A stretch of 64,000 nucleotides of DNA from Microbacterium oxydans (lineage in GTDB: Bacteria > Actinomycetota > Actinomycetes > Actinomycetales > Microbacteriaceae). Shown piece after piece: positions 9,216 through 16,894 of this stretch. Position 1 is the first letter of the stretch. The number at the start of each line of letters is the position of its first letter. Made by a program: the position numbers and the translations under genes. The DNA lies in contig NZ_BJOG01000004.1 of assembly GCF_006540085.1 (NCBI RefSeq), positions 248,001 through 312,000 of the forward strand, written 5' to 3'. The notes under the pieces were generated by a model, which was given only the letters and a program-made list of their open reading frames with translations, ran no database searches and had not been told where the DNA came from.

Positions 9216-10394
9216 ATGACCGAGTTCGACCAGCGTCTCGCGCCCGAGTTCTTCGACCGGGTACAGACCAGGGTGCGCGAGCGGATGGCCGAAGCGGGTT
9301 TCGATGCCTTCCTCACCGATCACCCCGAGGACATCGCGTACCTCACCGGTTTCTTCCACCACCCGTCCGAGCGTCCGGTGGCGATCTGGCTCGAGGCGGG
9401 AGGCCGCGTGGTCATGCTGCTGCCCGAGCTGGAACGCGAGTACGCCGAATCGCAGTCTTCCCGTGCGGAACTGGTCGCGTTCTTCGAGTATCCCGGCGTC
9501 GTCGCGCCCTTCGAAGTGCTCGCCCGTGCGGTCTCACCTCGCGGGCGGGTCGGGTTCGCGGCGTCGATGCCGTCCGCCCGCCTGTCTGCGGCGAGGGAGG
9601 CGATGCCCGATGCCGATCTCGTCGCCTCGGGGCTGCTCACCCGCGCCCGCTACGTGAAGTTCCCCGAGGAGGTGGAGCTGCACCGTGAAGCGGCCCGTGT
9701 CACCGACCGGATGCTCGACGCCGGCGTGCAGCTGGTGCAGGCGGCGGTCGCGGCCGGGGGAGATCTTCCGACCGAGGCCGAGCTCGAGCGACACGTCACC
9801 GCGACCGGCACCGGCATCATGTACGCCGAGCACCGCAATGTCGTCGTCGCGTCACTGCTGGCCGGGGGACTGGTCTATTCAGGGCCCAATTCCGCCTTCC
9901 CGCACGGGCTCCCCTCGGTGAACCGTCTCAAGGCCGGCGACACCTTCATGCTCTCCCTGGGCTGCGCGGTCGGCGGTCGGTTCATCGAGGGGGAGCGCAC
10001 CTTCGTGCTGGGCGAACCCACCGCGCAGCAGCGGCGGTACCACGACGCGATCCACGCGGCACAGCTGCGCGGTCGCGAGACCATCCGTGCGGGGCTCGAG
10101 TGCCGTGAGGCCAACCGCCTGTGCCTCGATGTGATCCGCGACGCCGGACTCGGAGAGTACATCCGGCACCGGCAGGGGCACGGCATCGGTCTCGGCATGC
10201 ACGAGGCGCCATGGCTGGAAGACGGAGACGCCACGCAGCTCGAGGCGGGAATGGTCGTCTCGAATGAACCCGGTATCTATGTGCCGGGCCACGCCGGCTA
10301 CCGGATCAGCGACAGCATGCTCGTGACCGCCACCGGCGCCGAACCCCTGACCACCTTCCCGCGCAGCCTCGACGAGTGCACGATCGCGCTCTGA
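9216..10394 (+). CDS. M24 family creatinase/Xaa-Pro peptidase-like hydrolase
   Basis: 392 residues: creatinase N-terminal domain (about 1-140) and pita-bread catalytic domain (about 150-390). The fold motifs are clear (FPHG, GHGIGLGMHE, NEPGIY). Of the five metal ligands of Xaa-Pro peptidases, only His322 and Glu351 remain; the DLG Asp is Ser247, the second Asp is Glu258 and the last Glu is Ser365. Creatinase itself works without metal and shows comparable losses, so this is more likely a metal-independent C-N hydrolase than a true aminopeptidase. ATG 9216 follows AGGAG by 6 bases; GTG 9213 is possible. It is in the import operon, so its substrate is probably the imported compound or a product of it. 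Confidence 0.85.
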   Translation: MTEFDQRLAPEFFDRVQTRVRERMAEAGFDAFLTDHPEDIAYLTGFFHHPSERPVAIWLEAGGRVVMLLPELEREYAESQSSRAELVAFFEYPGVVAPFEVLARAVSPRGRVGFAASMPSARLSAAREAMPDADLVASGLLTRARYVKFPEEVELHREAARVTDRMLDAGVQLVQAAVAAGGDLPTEAELERHVTATGTGIMYAEHRNVVVASLLAGGLVYSGPNSAFPHGLPSVNRLKAGDTFMLSLGCAVGGRFIEGERTFVLGEPTAQQRRYHDAIHAAQLRGRETIRAGLECREANRLCLDVIRDAGLGEYIRHRQGHGIGLGMHEAPWLEDGDATQLEAGMVVSNEPGIYVPGHAGYRISDSMLVTATGAEPLTTFPRSLDECTIAL

Positions 10395-10422
10395 CCCACG
10401 GAATCCGAGAGAAGCAGAGAAC

Positions 10423-11322
10423 ATGACATCCACCCCGCCGGTATCCCCGGAGTTCGCCGCAGCCACCAGTGACCACGAATGGGTCGAGATCAACGGGAAC
10501 CACCTGGCCGTCGAGGTCCTCGGTCCCGAGGGCGCTCCGGTCATCATCACCCATCACGGAGCCCCCGGCCTCGGGTCCCGCGCCGAACCGCGAGCCAGTT
10601 TCGGCCGACTCGCCGACGAATACCGCGTCGTGGTGTTCGATGCGCGCGGCAGCGGAGCGAGCGAGGGCCTCGGCACCTACAGCCACGAGCAGTGGGCGGC
10701 GGACATCGACGGTCTGCGGGAGTGGATCGGTGCGGAGAGGATCGTGATCGCCGGTGGCTCGTACGGCGGTTTCATGGCCATGGAGTACGCACTGCGATAC
10801 CCGGAGCACGTACAGGCGATCGTGCTGCGTGACACCTCTCCGGACAACTCCAACGCTCACCTGGCGCGTGAGAACGCCCTCGCCTCGGACCGTGTCACGA
10901 TCGACATGGAGAAGTTCGACCGCATCGACGTCGGACAGGTCCACGACGACGAGGACCTGAAGGACTGCTGGCGCGAGATCCTGCCCCTGTACGACTTCGT
11001 GTACGACCCGGAAGCGACCGAGCGCAAGGTGCAGGCGACGCCGTACCGCTATCGCGCGCACAACTACGCCTTCTCGGTGAACCTCCCGAACTACGACCTC
11101 AAACCGCGCCTGCCCGAGATCGGTGTGCCGACACTCATCACCGTGGGCCGGACGGACTGGATCACGCCAGTATCGTGTAGCCAGACGATCGCCGATCTCA
11201 TCCCGGACTCCGAGATGGTGGTGTTCGAGAAGTCGGGGCACTCCCCGCAGATCGAGGAGGCAGAGGCGTGGACGAAGACCGTGCGCACGTTCCTGCACCG
11301 GGTGTATCCGCCTACCCGATGA
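10423..11322 (+). CDS. Alpha/beta hydrolase, proline iminopeptidase-like (S33)
   Basis: 299 residues, alpha/beta hydrolase fold. The oxyanion segment HHGAPG (44-49) replaces the HGGPG of typical prolyl iminopeptidases. The nucleophile elbow is GGSYGG with Ser113; Asp245 (GRTDWITP) and His273 (KSGHSPQ) complete the triad. The FDARGSGASEG strand-loop is classic for the family. No signal peptide, so cytoplasmic. It lies 28 bases after the M24 gene and its TGA overlaps the regulator ATG. Together with the M19 and M24 enzymes it makes three hydrolases behind one importer. Exact substrate unknown; esterase activity is an alternative. Confidence 0.85.
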   Translation: MTSTPPVSPEFAAATSDHEWVEINGNHLAVEVLGPEGAPVIITHHGAPGLGSRAEPRASFGRLADEYRVVVFDARGSGASEGLGTYSHEQWAADIDGLREWIGAERIVIAGGSYGGFMAMEYALRYPEHVQAIVLRDTSPDNSNAHLARENALASDRVTIDMEKFDRIDVGQVHDDEDLKDCWREILPLYDFVYDPEATERKVQATPYRYRAHNYAFSVNLPNYDLKPRLPEIGVPTLITVGRTDWITPVSCSQTIADLIPDSEMVVFEKSGHSPQIEEAEAWTKTVRTFLHRVYPPTR

Positions 11323-12353
11323 GCAGCGTCGATCTCACGAGGGAAGTGAGCGACCTCGACCGACGGATCGTCGTCGCGCTGCAGCAGGACGGCCGAGCGA
11401 GTTGGACGTCGATCGCCGAGTTCGCCGGAGCCGCCGTCTCCACGGTCACCCGACGCGGACAGCAGCTGCTCGCCGAGGGGCTGGTGCGGGTCGGGATCGT
11501 TCCGACGCTGGGCAGTGAAGGCCATGTCGAGACCTTCTTCGTCCGGATCAACTGCACGCCCGGTTCCCAGCTGAGCGTCGCGCAGGCTCTGATCGGTTCG
11601 CCCTACGTGCGGTTCGTGACGCTGGTCACCGGCAAGTTCGACGTGTTCGCCGAGGTCGTCATCCCGGGGGATTCCGCCACCTACGCGCACGTCCTCACGG
11701 ACCTGCAGGCGATACCGGGTGTCGAGCGTTGGCGCAGCGACCTGGTCGTGCACACCTACAAGGTGAGCTTCGACTGGGGGAGGCAGCTCTACGACGCGCA
11801 CGCCGAAGCCGCGAGCGATCCGCAGTCGTACATGCCCGCGCCGAACACCTGCGATCCCACGCACTTCGATGACGCGGACCGCGCGATCGTCGAGGAGCTT
11901 CGACACAACGGTCGTGCCTCCTTCCAGTCGATCGGCGACAAGCTGGACATGAACGAGAGCAGCGTCCGTCGCCGGTACGAACGCATGCGCAACGGCGGGT
12001 GCTTGACGACCGTGACCATGGTTCCGGCGTCCGCACTCGGCATGAGCGCCGAGACACTTCTCATCCTTCGGGTGGAACCCTCTCGGATCGCCTCGGTGGC
12101 ACGCACCCTCGCCCAGCACGTCTCGGTGCGCTTCCTGGCCGCAGCGCTCGAGGAGAACTCCCTCTACTGCGAGATCATCCTGCCGAGCACCGAGACGCTC
12201 CACGACTTCCTCACCGGGACCATCGCGCACCTCAAGGGAGTCAGAGGATGGAACGCGGCCATGGAACTGGTGTTCATGAAGCGAGGATTCATCGAGACAC
12301 CCTGGTGGCGCGCGCAGGTCGCCTCGGCCGAGGCCGCCGACAACGCCTCCTGA
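11319..12353 (+). CDS. Double-domain Lrp/AsnC family regulator
   Basis: 344 residues, about twice the normal Lrp length. An N-terminal winged HTH (about 10-55, DLDRRIVVALQQDGRASW) and a RAM-like ligand domain are followed by a second HTH (about 185-230, DDADRAIVEELRHNGRASF) and a second RAM-like domain. Lrp proteins sense amino acids or related small molecules, which suits control of a peptide-hydrolysis operon. ATG 11319 overlaps the hydrolase TGA, so the regulator is made from the operon it probably controls. The TTTC/GAAA repeats at 4355-4386 are its likely sites by position. Confidence 0.88.
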   Translation: MSSVDLTREVSDLDRRIVVALQQDGRASWTSIAEFAGAAVSTVTRRGQQLLAEGLVRVGIVPTLGSEGHVETFFVRINCTPGSQLSVAQALIGSPYVRFVTLVTGKFDVFAEVVIPGDSATYAHVLTDLQAIPGVERWRSDLVVHTYKVSFDWGRQLYDAHAEAASDPQSYMPAPNTCDPTHFDDADRAIVEELRHNGRASFQSIGDKLDMNESSVRRRYERMRNGGCLTTVTMVPASALGMSAETLLILRVEPSRIASVARTLAQHVSVRFLAAALEENSLYCEIILPSTETLHDFLTGTIAHLKGVRGWNAAMELVFMKRGFIETPWWRAQVASAEAADNAS

Positions 12354-12452
12354 CCCCGCGGCGGCATCCTTCGCGAGCAGTGTCAAGGGGCTTTGCGCGA
12401 GCCGAACCGTGGCGCACTCTTTGAGGAAGAGAGAGTCCTGGAGGGCCCGCAT

Positions 12453-12737
12453 ATGTCTGAACTTCCGGATCCACGTTTCATACTGAATCGCATCACGGCG
12501 TCGGAGTGGGTGATCAACGACCTCCGTTACTCGCCGAACGATCCGCGCCATGTGGTGGCGTGCGTGTACGAACTGGCCGAGACCGAGGTCGAGGTCACGT
12601 GGCTTCGCGACCTTCCCCTCGCGTCCCGATACGGTACGGCCTTCGAAGTGCTGGAGGACGTCGAGAGGATGCGCGGGTCGAGCAGGGCCACGCGTCCGAT
12701 CTCGATCTCGCACGTGCCGCCGCTGCTCGCGACCTAG
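12453..12737 (+). CDS. Small conserved protein of unknown function
   Basis: 94 residues, no signal peptide or TM segment. The middle has the alternating pattern of a small beta-rich domain (HVVACVYELAETEVEVTWL). ATG 12453 is preceded by GGAGGG at a spacing of 7, which settles the start over the ATG at 12393. No motif that I recognise. It is transcribed alone and ends at the strong hairpin at 12757-12794. Confidence 0.7.
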   Translation: MSELPDPRFILNRITASEWVINDLRYSPNDPRHVVACVYELAETEVEVTWLRDLPLASRYGTAFEVLEDVERMRGSSRATRPISISHVPPLLAT

Positions 12738-12756
12738 CAGGCCGCACGTCGACAGC

Positions 12757-12794
12757 AGAAGCGCACCCCTCCGTACACGGAGGGGTGCGCTTCT
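12757..12794. terminator. Bidirectional terminator between convergent genes
   Basis: An almost perfect 17-bp GC-rich stem (AGAAGCGCACCCCTCCG pairing with its complement) with a 4-base loop lies between the stop of the small plus-strand gene and the convergent cueP-like gene. Both flanks are purine/pyrimidine-rich (AGAA and TTCT), which suits termination in both directions. Confidence 0.75.
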
Positions 12795-12840
12795 TCATGC
12801 CACGCGGCGGCAGGACGAGCTCAGAGCGTCGTCGGTCGGC

Positions 12841-13515
12841 TCACCGCAGCTGGAGATCCGTGATGCAGGTGCGGTCGTCGGGAGAAGTCGTCGACAGTGG
12901 CACGGAGCCGATCAGCCCCTGGCTCTCGACGGTCAGCGTCGTCTCGAGGCCGCGGGGCACCCATACGCCGACGAAGCCGTTGTCCTGGGTTCGTCGGGTC
13001 TCGTCGACCACCATGCTCCCGTCGTCGGTCGTCAGGGTGACACGGACCTCCGTGTCGGCGAGCTCGCCCACGCACGTCGTGAGGCTGTGGAAGTGGCACT
13101 CGTGGGTCTGATCGCGGAACGGCGCGATCGAGACGTAGACGGCGTCGTCGGGCAGGGGAAGTCTGCCCTCCCTGCCACCGGCGTCCCGAAGCACGAGCGT
13201 GTCGGGTTGCACCGAGGCGAGGAGGTCATCAGGACGATCCACGAGGGCCGTCGCCTCGAGCCGTGCGATCACCTCGCGGACATCGAGCTCCGCCAGATCG
13301 TGTACGGCGAGCAGCTCTTGTGCCACTGCCGCCGAGCCGGCGTCCGTCGATGGCGTGGAGGCCGATTGCGAGGGTGAGGTCTGCGAGGGCGTCGTCTGCA
13401 CGCCGGCCGAGCATCCGGTCAGGGCGATACCGGTGGCTGCGAGGGCGGCGAGCGTGACGGACAGCCGACGCCGCTGGAGCGTGTGGGCGACGGCGGGCAT
13501 GGTGGGGAGGTTCAT
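12841..13515 (-). CDS. CueP-family copper-binding lipoprotein
   Basis: 224 residues. A signal peptide ends in the lipobox LTGC (Cys34), so the protein is anchored outside the membrane. After a Ser/Thr/Pro-rich linker comes a CueP-type domain with the signature CHFHSLTTC (Cys140, His141, His143, Cys148) followed by GEL, and a late TCI motif (Cys217). CueP of Salmonella stores and delivers periplasmic copper with such Cys/His ligands. ATG 13515 has AAGGAA 7 bases upstream; the longer frame to 13554 lacks a site. It is the last gene of a three-gene minus-strand cluster of exported metal-type proteins. Confidence 0.85.
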   Translation of the reverse strand: MNLPTMPAVAHTLQRRRLSVTLAALAATGIALTGCSAGVQTTPSQTSPSQSASTPSTDAGSAAVAQELLAVHDLAELDVREVIARLEATALVDRPDDLLASVQPDTLVLRDAGGREGRLPLPDDAVYVSIAPFRDQTHECHFHSLTTCVGELADTEVRVTLTTDDGSMVVDETRRTQDNGFVGVWVPRGLETTLTVESQGLIGSVPLSTTSPDDRTCITDLQLR

Positions 13516-13585
13516 GGCGTGGTTCCTTCGTGCGGAGGAGGGCCGGTGCCGCACTGCGCGGCGCCGACACCGGCCCGGGGATGGG

Positions 13586-14179
13586 TCAGAGAGAGGAGAG
13601 GAGGTCCTTCATCTCCTGGATCTCCTCCGTCTGCGCGTCGATGATCGTCTGGGCGAGCTCGACCGCTTCCTGGTCGCTTCCTTCGTCGACCTGGGTCTGC
13701 GCCATCTCGACGGCCCCCTCATGGTGCGCGATCATCTGCTCGAGGAACAGTCGGGAGGCCTCGGCGCCGTCGGCCTCGCGGAGGGCCGCGAGGTCGTCGT
13801 CGCTCATCATCCCGTTCCCGTGATCCATCGCACCCGCGTCGCGATCGTCGGGGCCGACGCCCCACTCGTCGAGCCAGCCTTCGAGCTGTTCGATCTCCGG
13901 TCCCTGAGCGGCCTTGATCCGCTGGGCGAGAGCGGTGACGCCTGGGTCGGCCCCGGGAGTCGCGAGCACGATGTCGCTCATCTCGATGGCCTGCTGGTGG
14001 TGGACGATCATCATCGAGGTGAACATGATGTCCGCCTCGTCGACGCCGGCGGGTGCCGACGACGAGCCGTGGTCCATCCCCGGCATCGAGCCGTCAGTGT
14101 CGCCGGTCGCGCAGCCGGACAGCAGCAGGACCGTGGACAGGGCGAGTGCGGTCGTGACCGCAGCACGGATCTTCTTCAT
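13586..14179 (-). CDS. DUF305 family exported protein
   Basis: 197 residues. Lipoprotein signal (lipobox LSGC, Cys23), then a Met/His-rich patch MPGMDHG (32-38) and two DUF305 repeats, each with a paired His: VHHQQAIEMS at 60-61 and AHHEGAVEMA at 152-153, within long amphipathic helices. The Met and His spacing suggests copper or silver binding, although the family has no proven function. ATG 14179 is preferred over the frame start at 14257 because GGAGAA precedes it and the signal peptide begins there. It lies between the cueP-like and DUF6153 genes, which fits a joint role in metal handling. Confidence 0.88.
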   Translation of the reverse strand: MKKIRAAVTTALALSTVLLLSGCATGDTDGSMPGMDHGSSSAPAGVDEADIMFTSMMIVHHQQAIEMSDIVLATPGADPGVTALAQRIKAAQGPEIEQLEGWLDEWGVGPDDRDAGAMDHGNGMMSDDDLAALREADGAEASRLFLEQMIAHHEGAVEMAQTQVDEGSDQEAVELAQTIIDAQTEEIQEMKDLLSSL

Positions 14180-14281
14180 GGTGTTCTCCAATACGCATAG
14201 TCGTCGCGCGCACGCGGATGACGGCGCGCGCAAGGTGAGTGGTGTGGAGCCGGGCACGAGGGGTGCGGGCTCGACGGCCGC

Positions 14282-14761
14282 TCAGGTGCGACTGATGCAG
14301 AGAACGTGAAGCGAAGGGGCTTGGGGGAGCGCGCGGGAGGTGAGGGCCCCGGTCGGAGAGGACCGGAAGACGGTGGTTGCCCAGGCCCGGAGCGCACTGG
14401 GAGCGATGACCAGCGCGAGTGCGAGCAGCAGAGCGAGTACGCACATCATCGCCATGCCGGCGTGGTCGTCACTGCCGCAACCTGCACAGGACATGTCGCC
14501 GGCGTTGGTCGAGTTCCCGGAGGGGTGAGCCTGCGCCGCGCCGTGCGGAGCCGCCGCATGGTGAGCGGGCGTCGTGGCGGTGTCGCTCACCGGCATCGCG
14601 ACTGCTGCCGGTGCCTCGGCGGATGGCGTCCCGTGCAGATTCAGGGTGTGCATCCCCAGGAGTCCGAGGATGATCGCGGCTACGAGGAGAACGGCGGACA
14701 GCACACCGCGGAAGACGCTCGATGAGCCTCTTCCTGACCACGTCGCCACCACCGGTGCCAT
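14282..14761 (-). CDS. DUF6153 family membrane protein
   Basis: 159 residues. One TM helix near residues 18-38, then an extracytoplasmic His-rich stretch (TTPAHHAAAPHG) and a CAGCGSDDHAGMAMMC motif leading into a second TM helix (about 104-124). Cys, His and Met are concentrated outside the membrane, as expected for a metal-responsive protein. The family usually sits with DUF305 genes in actinobacteria. A TAGACT box ends 6 bases before the ATG, so it probably begins a leaderless transcript that continues into the DUF305 and cueP-like genes. Confidence 0.8.
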   Translation of the reverse strand: MAPVVATWSGRGSSSVFRGVLSAVLLVAAIILGLLGMHTLNLHGTPSAEAPAAVAMPVSDTATTPAHHAAAPHGAAQAHPSGNSTNAGDMSCAGCGSDDHAGMAMMCVLALLLALALVIAPSALRAWATTVFRSSPTGALTSRALPQAPSLHVLCISRT

Positions 14762-14767
14762 GAGGCA

Positions 14768-14773
14768 AGTCTA
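14768..14773 (-). promoter_or_regulatory. -10 box (TAGACT) of the metal-protein cluster
   Basis: TAGACT on the minus strand, with 6 bases to the ATG at 14761, puts the transcript start at or next to the start codon. No Shine-Dalgarno sequence is present. Confidence 0.5.
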
Positions 14774-14843
14774 GGCGGAGCGGTGGGAGTCGACGGGGTC
14801 GGCGGAGTCGAGGAGAGCAGTGGCGGGGCGGTTCCCGCGGCGC

Positions 14844-15026
14844 TCAGTCGTCGTGGGTGTCGTCTTCGTCGGCCCCGGCGGCGATGCGGTCCGCTTCGGC
14901 GCTGTCGACCAGCGCGTCGTCGGCATCGGGGTCGAGGACACGCTCGCCGTCGACGTCTTTCGTCGGAACGTCGGCCTCGTCATCGTGGAGTATCGGAGGC
15001 AGGGGAGGAATGATGGGGTTCGACAT
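14844..15026 (-). CDS. Small acidic conserved protein
   Basis: 60 residues: MSNPIIPPLPPIL followed by a strongly acidic tail (DDEADVP, DPDADDALVD, ADEDDTHDD). No signal peptide, TM segment or recognisable domain; likely disordered. ATG 15026 has AAAGGA 7 bases upstream, better than the frame start at 15056. Short acidic proteins with this Pro-rich opening seem usual in Microbacteriaceae; role unknown. Third codon positions are G/C-rich, which supports real coding. Confidence 0.6.
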   Translation of the reverse strand: MSNPIIPPLPPILHDDEADVPTKDVDGERVLDPDADDALVDSAEADRIAAGADEDDTHDD

Positions 15027-15123
15027 GGTCGCGTCCTTTCGTGGAGATGGCTTCACGGTAGGACGGGCGTCGACGACGCAGAATCGGGTTGACGCTCGGG
15101 GAGGGGCGCGCTAGGGGCGACCC

Positions 15124-15762
15124 TCAGCGACCCGAATCGCGTGTGGGGTCGGGACGGGGGTGGTAGACCGCCTGTCGTTCGATGGCGGCCGCCGCGAAAT
15201 CGCCGTCGCCGTTGATGACGTGCCCTTGGTGCAGCACGATGCGGCTGGCGTGGCCTCGGCCTTTGAGCACGGCGCCGCGCAGATCAGGATCGACGTCTCG
15301 ATAGCTGCCTCCGCCGCCGAGGTCGACGCTTATCGCGCTGACATCGCCGAGGATCTGGCAGCCGTCTCCCAGACGAGAGGCTCCGCCGACATCGATCTTC
15401 CCGCGAAGACGGACCCGGTCGCCGACGGTGACCGTCGAGTCGGGGCGATTGCCGAGCAGCGTCACCGCATGCGGGCCGAACTCGTTCTCCTCGCCGATGT
15501 CGATCCGTCCGCCGGCGCCGGCATCGATCCTGGTCCCTTCGAAGAAGTGATTGCGGTCACCGATGAGAAGAGAGTCGGGGCCGGCGTCGAATCGGACGTG
15601 CGGGAAGAACACGTTCCCCGTGCCCATGCGAACGTGTGCCGACACCAGCGTGGAGTACGGGTCGAGGAAGACGTTTCGCGCGTCCGCGATGAGCTCGCTC
15701 ACGGTCAGATATCCGCGATCCGCACGCACCCGGTCGGTGTAGGCGAGGGGTGTCTCCGTCAT
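15124..15762 (-). CDS. Left-handed beta-helix (hexapeptide-repeat) protein
   Basis: 212 residues. Most of the length is made of hexapeptide-like turns, for example GNVFFPHVRFDAGPDSLLIG, RIDIGEENEFG, VTVGDRVRLRG and SRLGDGCQILG, forming a trimeric left-handed beta helix as in carbonic anhydrase or acyltransferase families. The C-terminal part (GRGHASRIVLHQGHVINGDG) ends the prism. Neither an acyltransferase catalytic loop nor a full set of zinc His ligands is obvious, so enzyme activity is uncertain. ATG 15762 is fixed by AGGAGG 4 bases upstream; the frame is open to 15861. Stands alone on the minus strand. Confidence 0.75.
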   Translation of the reverse strand: MTETPLAYTDRVRADRGYLTVSELIADARNVFLDPYSTLVSAHVRMGTGNVFFPHVRFDAGPDSLLIGDRNHFFEGTRIDAGAGGRIDIGEENEFGPHAVTLLGNRPDSTVTVGDRVRLRGKIDVGGASRLGDGCQILGDVSAISVDLGGGGSYRDVDPDLRGAVLKGRGHASRIVLHQGHVINGDGDFAAAAIERQAVYHPRPDPTRDSGR

Positions 15763-15803
15763 CGGGCCTCCTGTCGTGCCGATCATGTCACACCGTCCCG
15801 TGA

Positions 15804-16036
15804 GACGAAGAAGAACCCCGCAGGTTCGGCTATTCAGCGGGAGCAGCTCGTGACCTCCCAACCTTCATCAGCTGGCTCCCACGGGTCGCCACGTCAGAAT
15901 CTGCGCCACTGCTCGTCACCTCGCTCCCGCAGCCCAGGTCGAGAAGGCGTATTGGAACAAGTGGCGCCTCAAGGTGACGTACTACAACTGCGGGTTCAAC
16001 TACTGCAGCTGCACGACGTACACGGCAGTACCGTAA
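15804..16036 (+). pseudogene. Frameshifted remnant of a small Cys-rich protein
   Basis: No start codon opens this stretch, yet codon bias shows coding. From about 15861 the frame of 15864 reads TFISWLPRVATSESAPLLV with G/C third positions. Near 15920 the bias switches by one base to another frame, which reads APAAQVEKAYWNKWRLKVTY, continues to NCGFNYCSCTTYTAVP and stops at TAA 16034-16036. The tail, with three Cys in seven residues, looks like a small secreted or peptide-toxin-like product. The parts would join with a single-base correction. It ends 15 bases before the next membrane protein ATG, in the same direction. Family not recognised. Confidence 0.35.
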
Positions 16037-16051
16037 GTCAGGAGGGAAATG

Positions 16052-16447
16052 ATGCGTATCAAGACACCGGCCGCAAAGGTCGGGTACCTGCTCGTCTTCG
16101 TCGTCGGGATCACGCTCACCGCGGTTCCACTCGCAGCCATCGGCTACGAACTCGGATTCGCGTGGGCGACCGTGGCTCTCGTGGCAGCCGTCGTCGTCGC
16201 AGCGCGCACCTTTAGGGGCGCCGGCGAATCCGATGCCCCGCGTCCGTGGTGGAAGATGACCAGCACGCGTGGCAGTGCGCTTCTGCTCAGTGCCTTCTTC
16301 TTGATCCAGGGAGTCGCCTCGTCATTGGGTGCCTTCGGCGTGCCTGATCGGACCTTGGCGCTGGTCGGCGGCGTGGTGGCGCTGGTGATAGCCGCGTTTT
16401 ACCTGCACTCGGCCCTTCGGGTTCAACAGCACGCGGTGACCTCGTGA
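16052..16447 (+). CDS. Small four-TM membrane protein
   Basis: 131 residues with four hydrophobic helices (about 11-32, 37-57, 78-98, 105-125) separated by short loops; a polar PRPWWKM loop divides the two pairs. No family recognised. AGGAGGG at 16040-16046 favours ATG 16052 (spacing 5) over ATG 16049 (spacing 2). It follows the Cys-rich remnant by 15 bases, so the two may once have formed an operon. From 16448 to 16631 there is no supported gene. Confidence 0.65.
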   Translation: MRIKTPAAKVGYLLVFVVGITLTAVPLAAIGYELGFAWATVALVAAVVVAARTFRGAGESDAPRPWWKMTSTRGSALLLSAFFLIQGVASSLGAFGVPDRTLALVGGVVALVIAAFYLHSALRVQQHAVTS

Positions 16448-16631
16448 GCGTCGGCTGAATCCAGCAGGGCGATGAGCAGGATTTGGGGATGTATCCCGGA
16501 TCGACACTGAATGCCACTGGGCATCCGGGAGCGTCGGTCACGCGTGCGATGACCCATCCGTCATCACCGAGATGATCGAAATAACGTGAGCAAGTCGTGA
16601 GTGACCTCGAGAAGGTGCCACTCAGAAACGC

Positions 16632-16659
16632 AAAAACCCCTGGATAACCAGGGGTTTTT
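16632..16659 (-). terminator. Intrinsic terminator after tRNA-Ala
   Basis: On the minus strand, CCCCTGG-TTAT-CCAGGGG followed by five T is a textbook intrinsic terminator. It starts 3 bases after the 3' end of the tRNA gene. A matching A run on the other side would let it work in both directions. Confidence 0.85.
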
Positions 16660-16661
16660 CG

Positions 16662-16734
16662 TGGACCTGAGGGGACTCGAACCCCTGACCCCCTGCATGC
16701 CATGCAGGTGCGCTACCAGCTGCGCCACAGGCCC
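16662..16734 (-). tRNA. tRNA-Ala (anticodon GGC)
   Basis: A 73-base cloverleaf reads on the minus strand. The acceptor stem GGGCCTG pairs with CAGGTCC and contains the G3:U70 wobble that identifies alanine tRNAs. The D arm is GCGCAGCTGGTAGCGC, the anticodon arm CCTGC-ATGGCAT-GCAGG has GGC at positions 34-36, and the T arm contains GGTTCGAGTCC. The discriminator base is A and CCA is not encoded. An intrinsic terminator follows at once. Confidence 0.96.
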
Positions 16735-16894
16735 AGACGCTGTTCCGAACCAGCCGGAGCAACTTGAAAAGAGTACTACACGAATCGACGGGAGCACCAA
16801 TCGGTGGGGGCATCCCGGGCGCGTCACGACGGATGAGGGCGCGGATGAGAAGGCGCGGAGGAACAAGCACGCGGCGTCGCGTGTTGGATCCGGC

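Noticed and set aside
15160..16215. A 351-codon plus-strand frame
   Set aside because: Its first half is antisense to the beta-helix gene and the rest crosses both the Cys-rich remnant and the membrane gene in the wrong frame.
16287..16703. Minus-strand open frame across the tRNA
   Set aside because: It runs through the tRNA-Ala gene and terminator and has weak third-position bias.
16662..16734. tRNA-Ala as an attachment site for a mobile element
   Set aside because: No integrase gene and no second copy of the tRNA 3' end can be seen on either side within the window.
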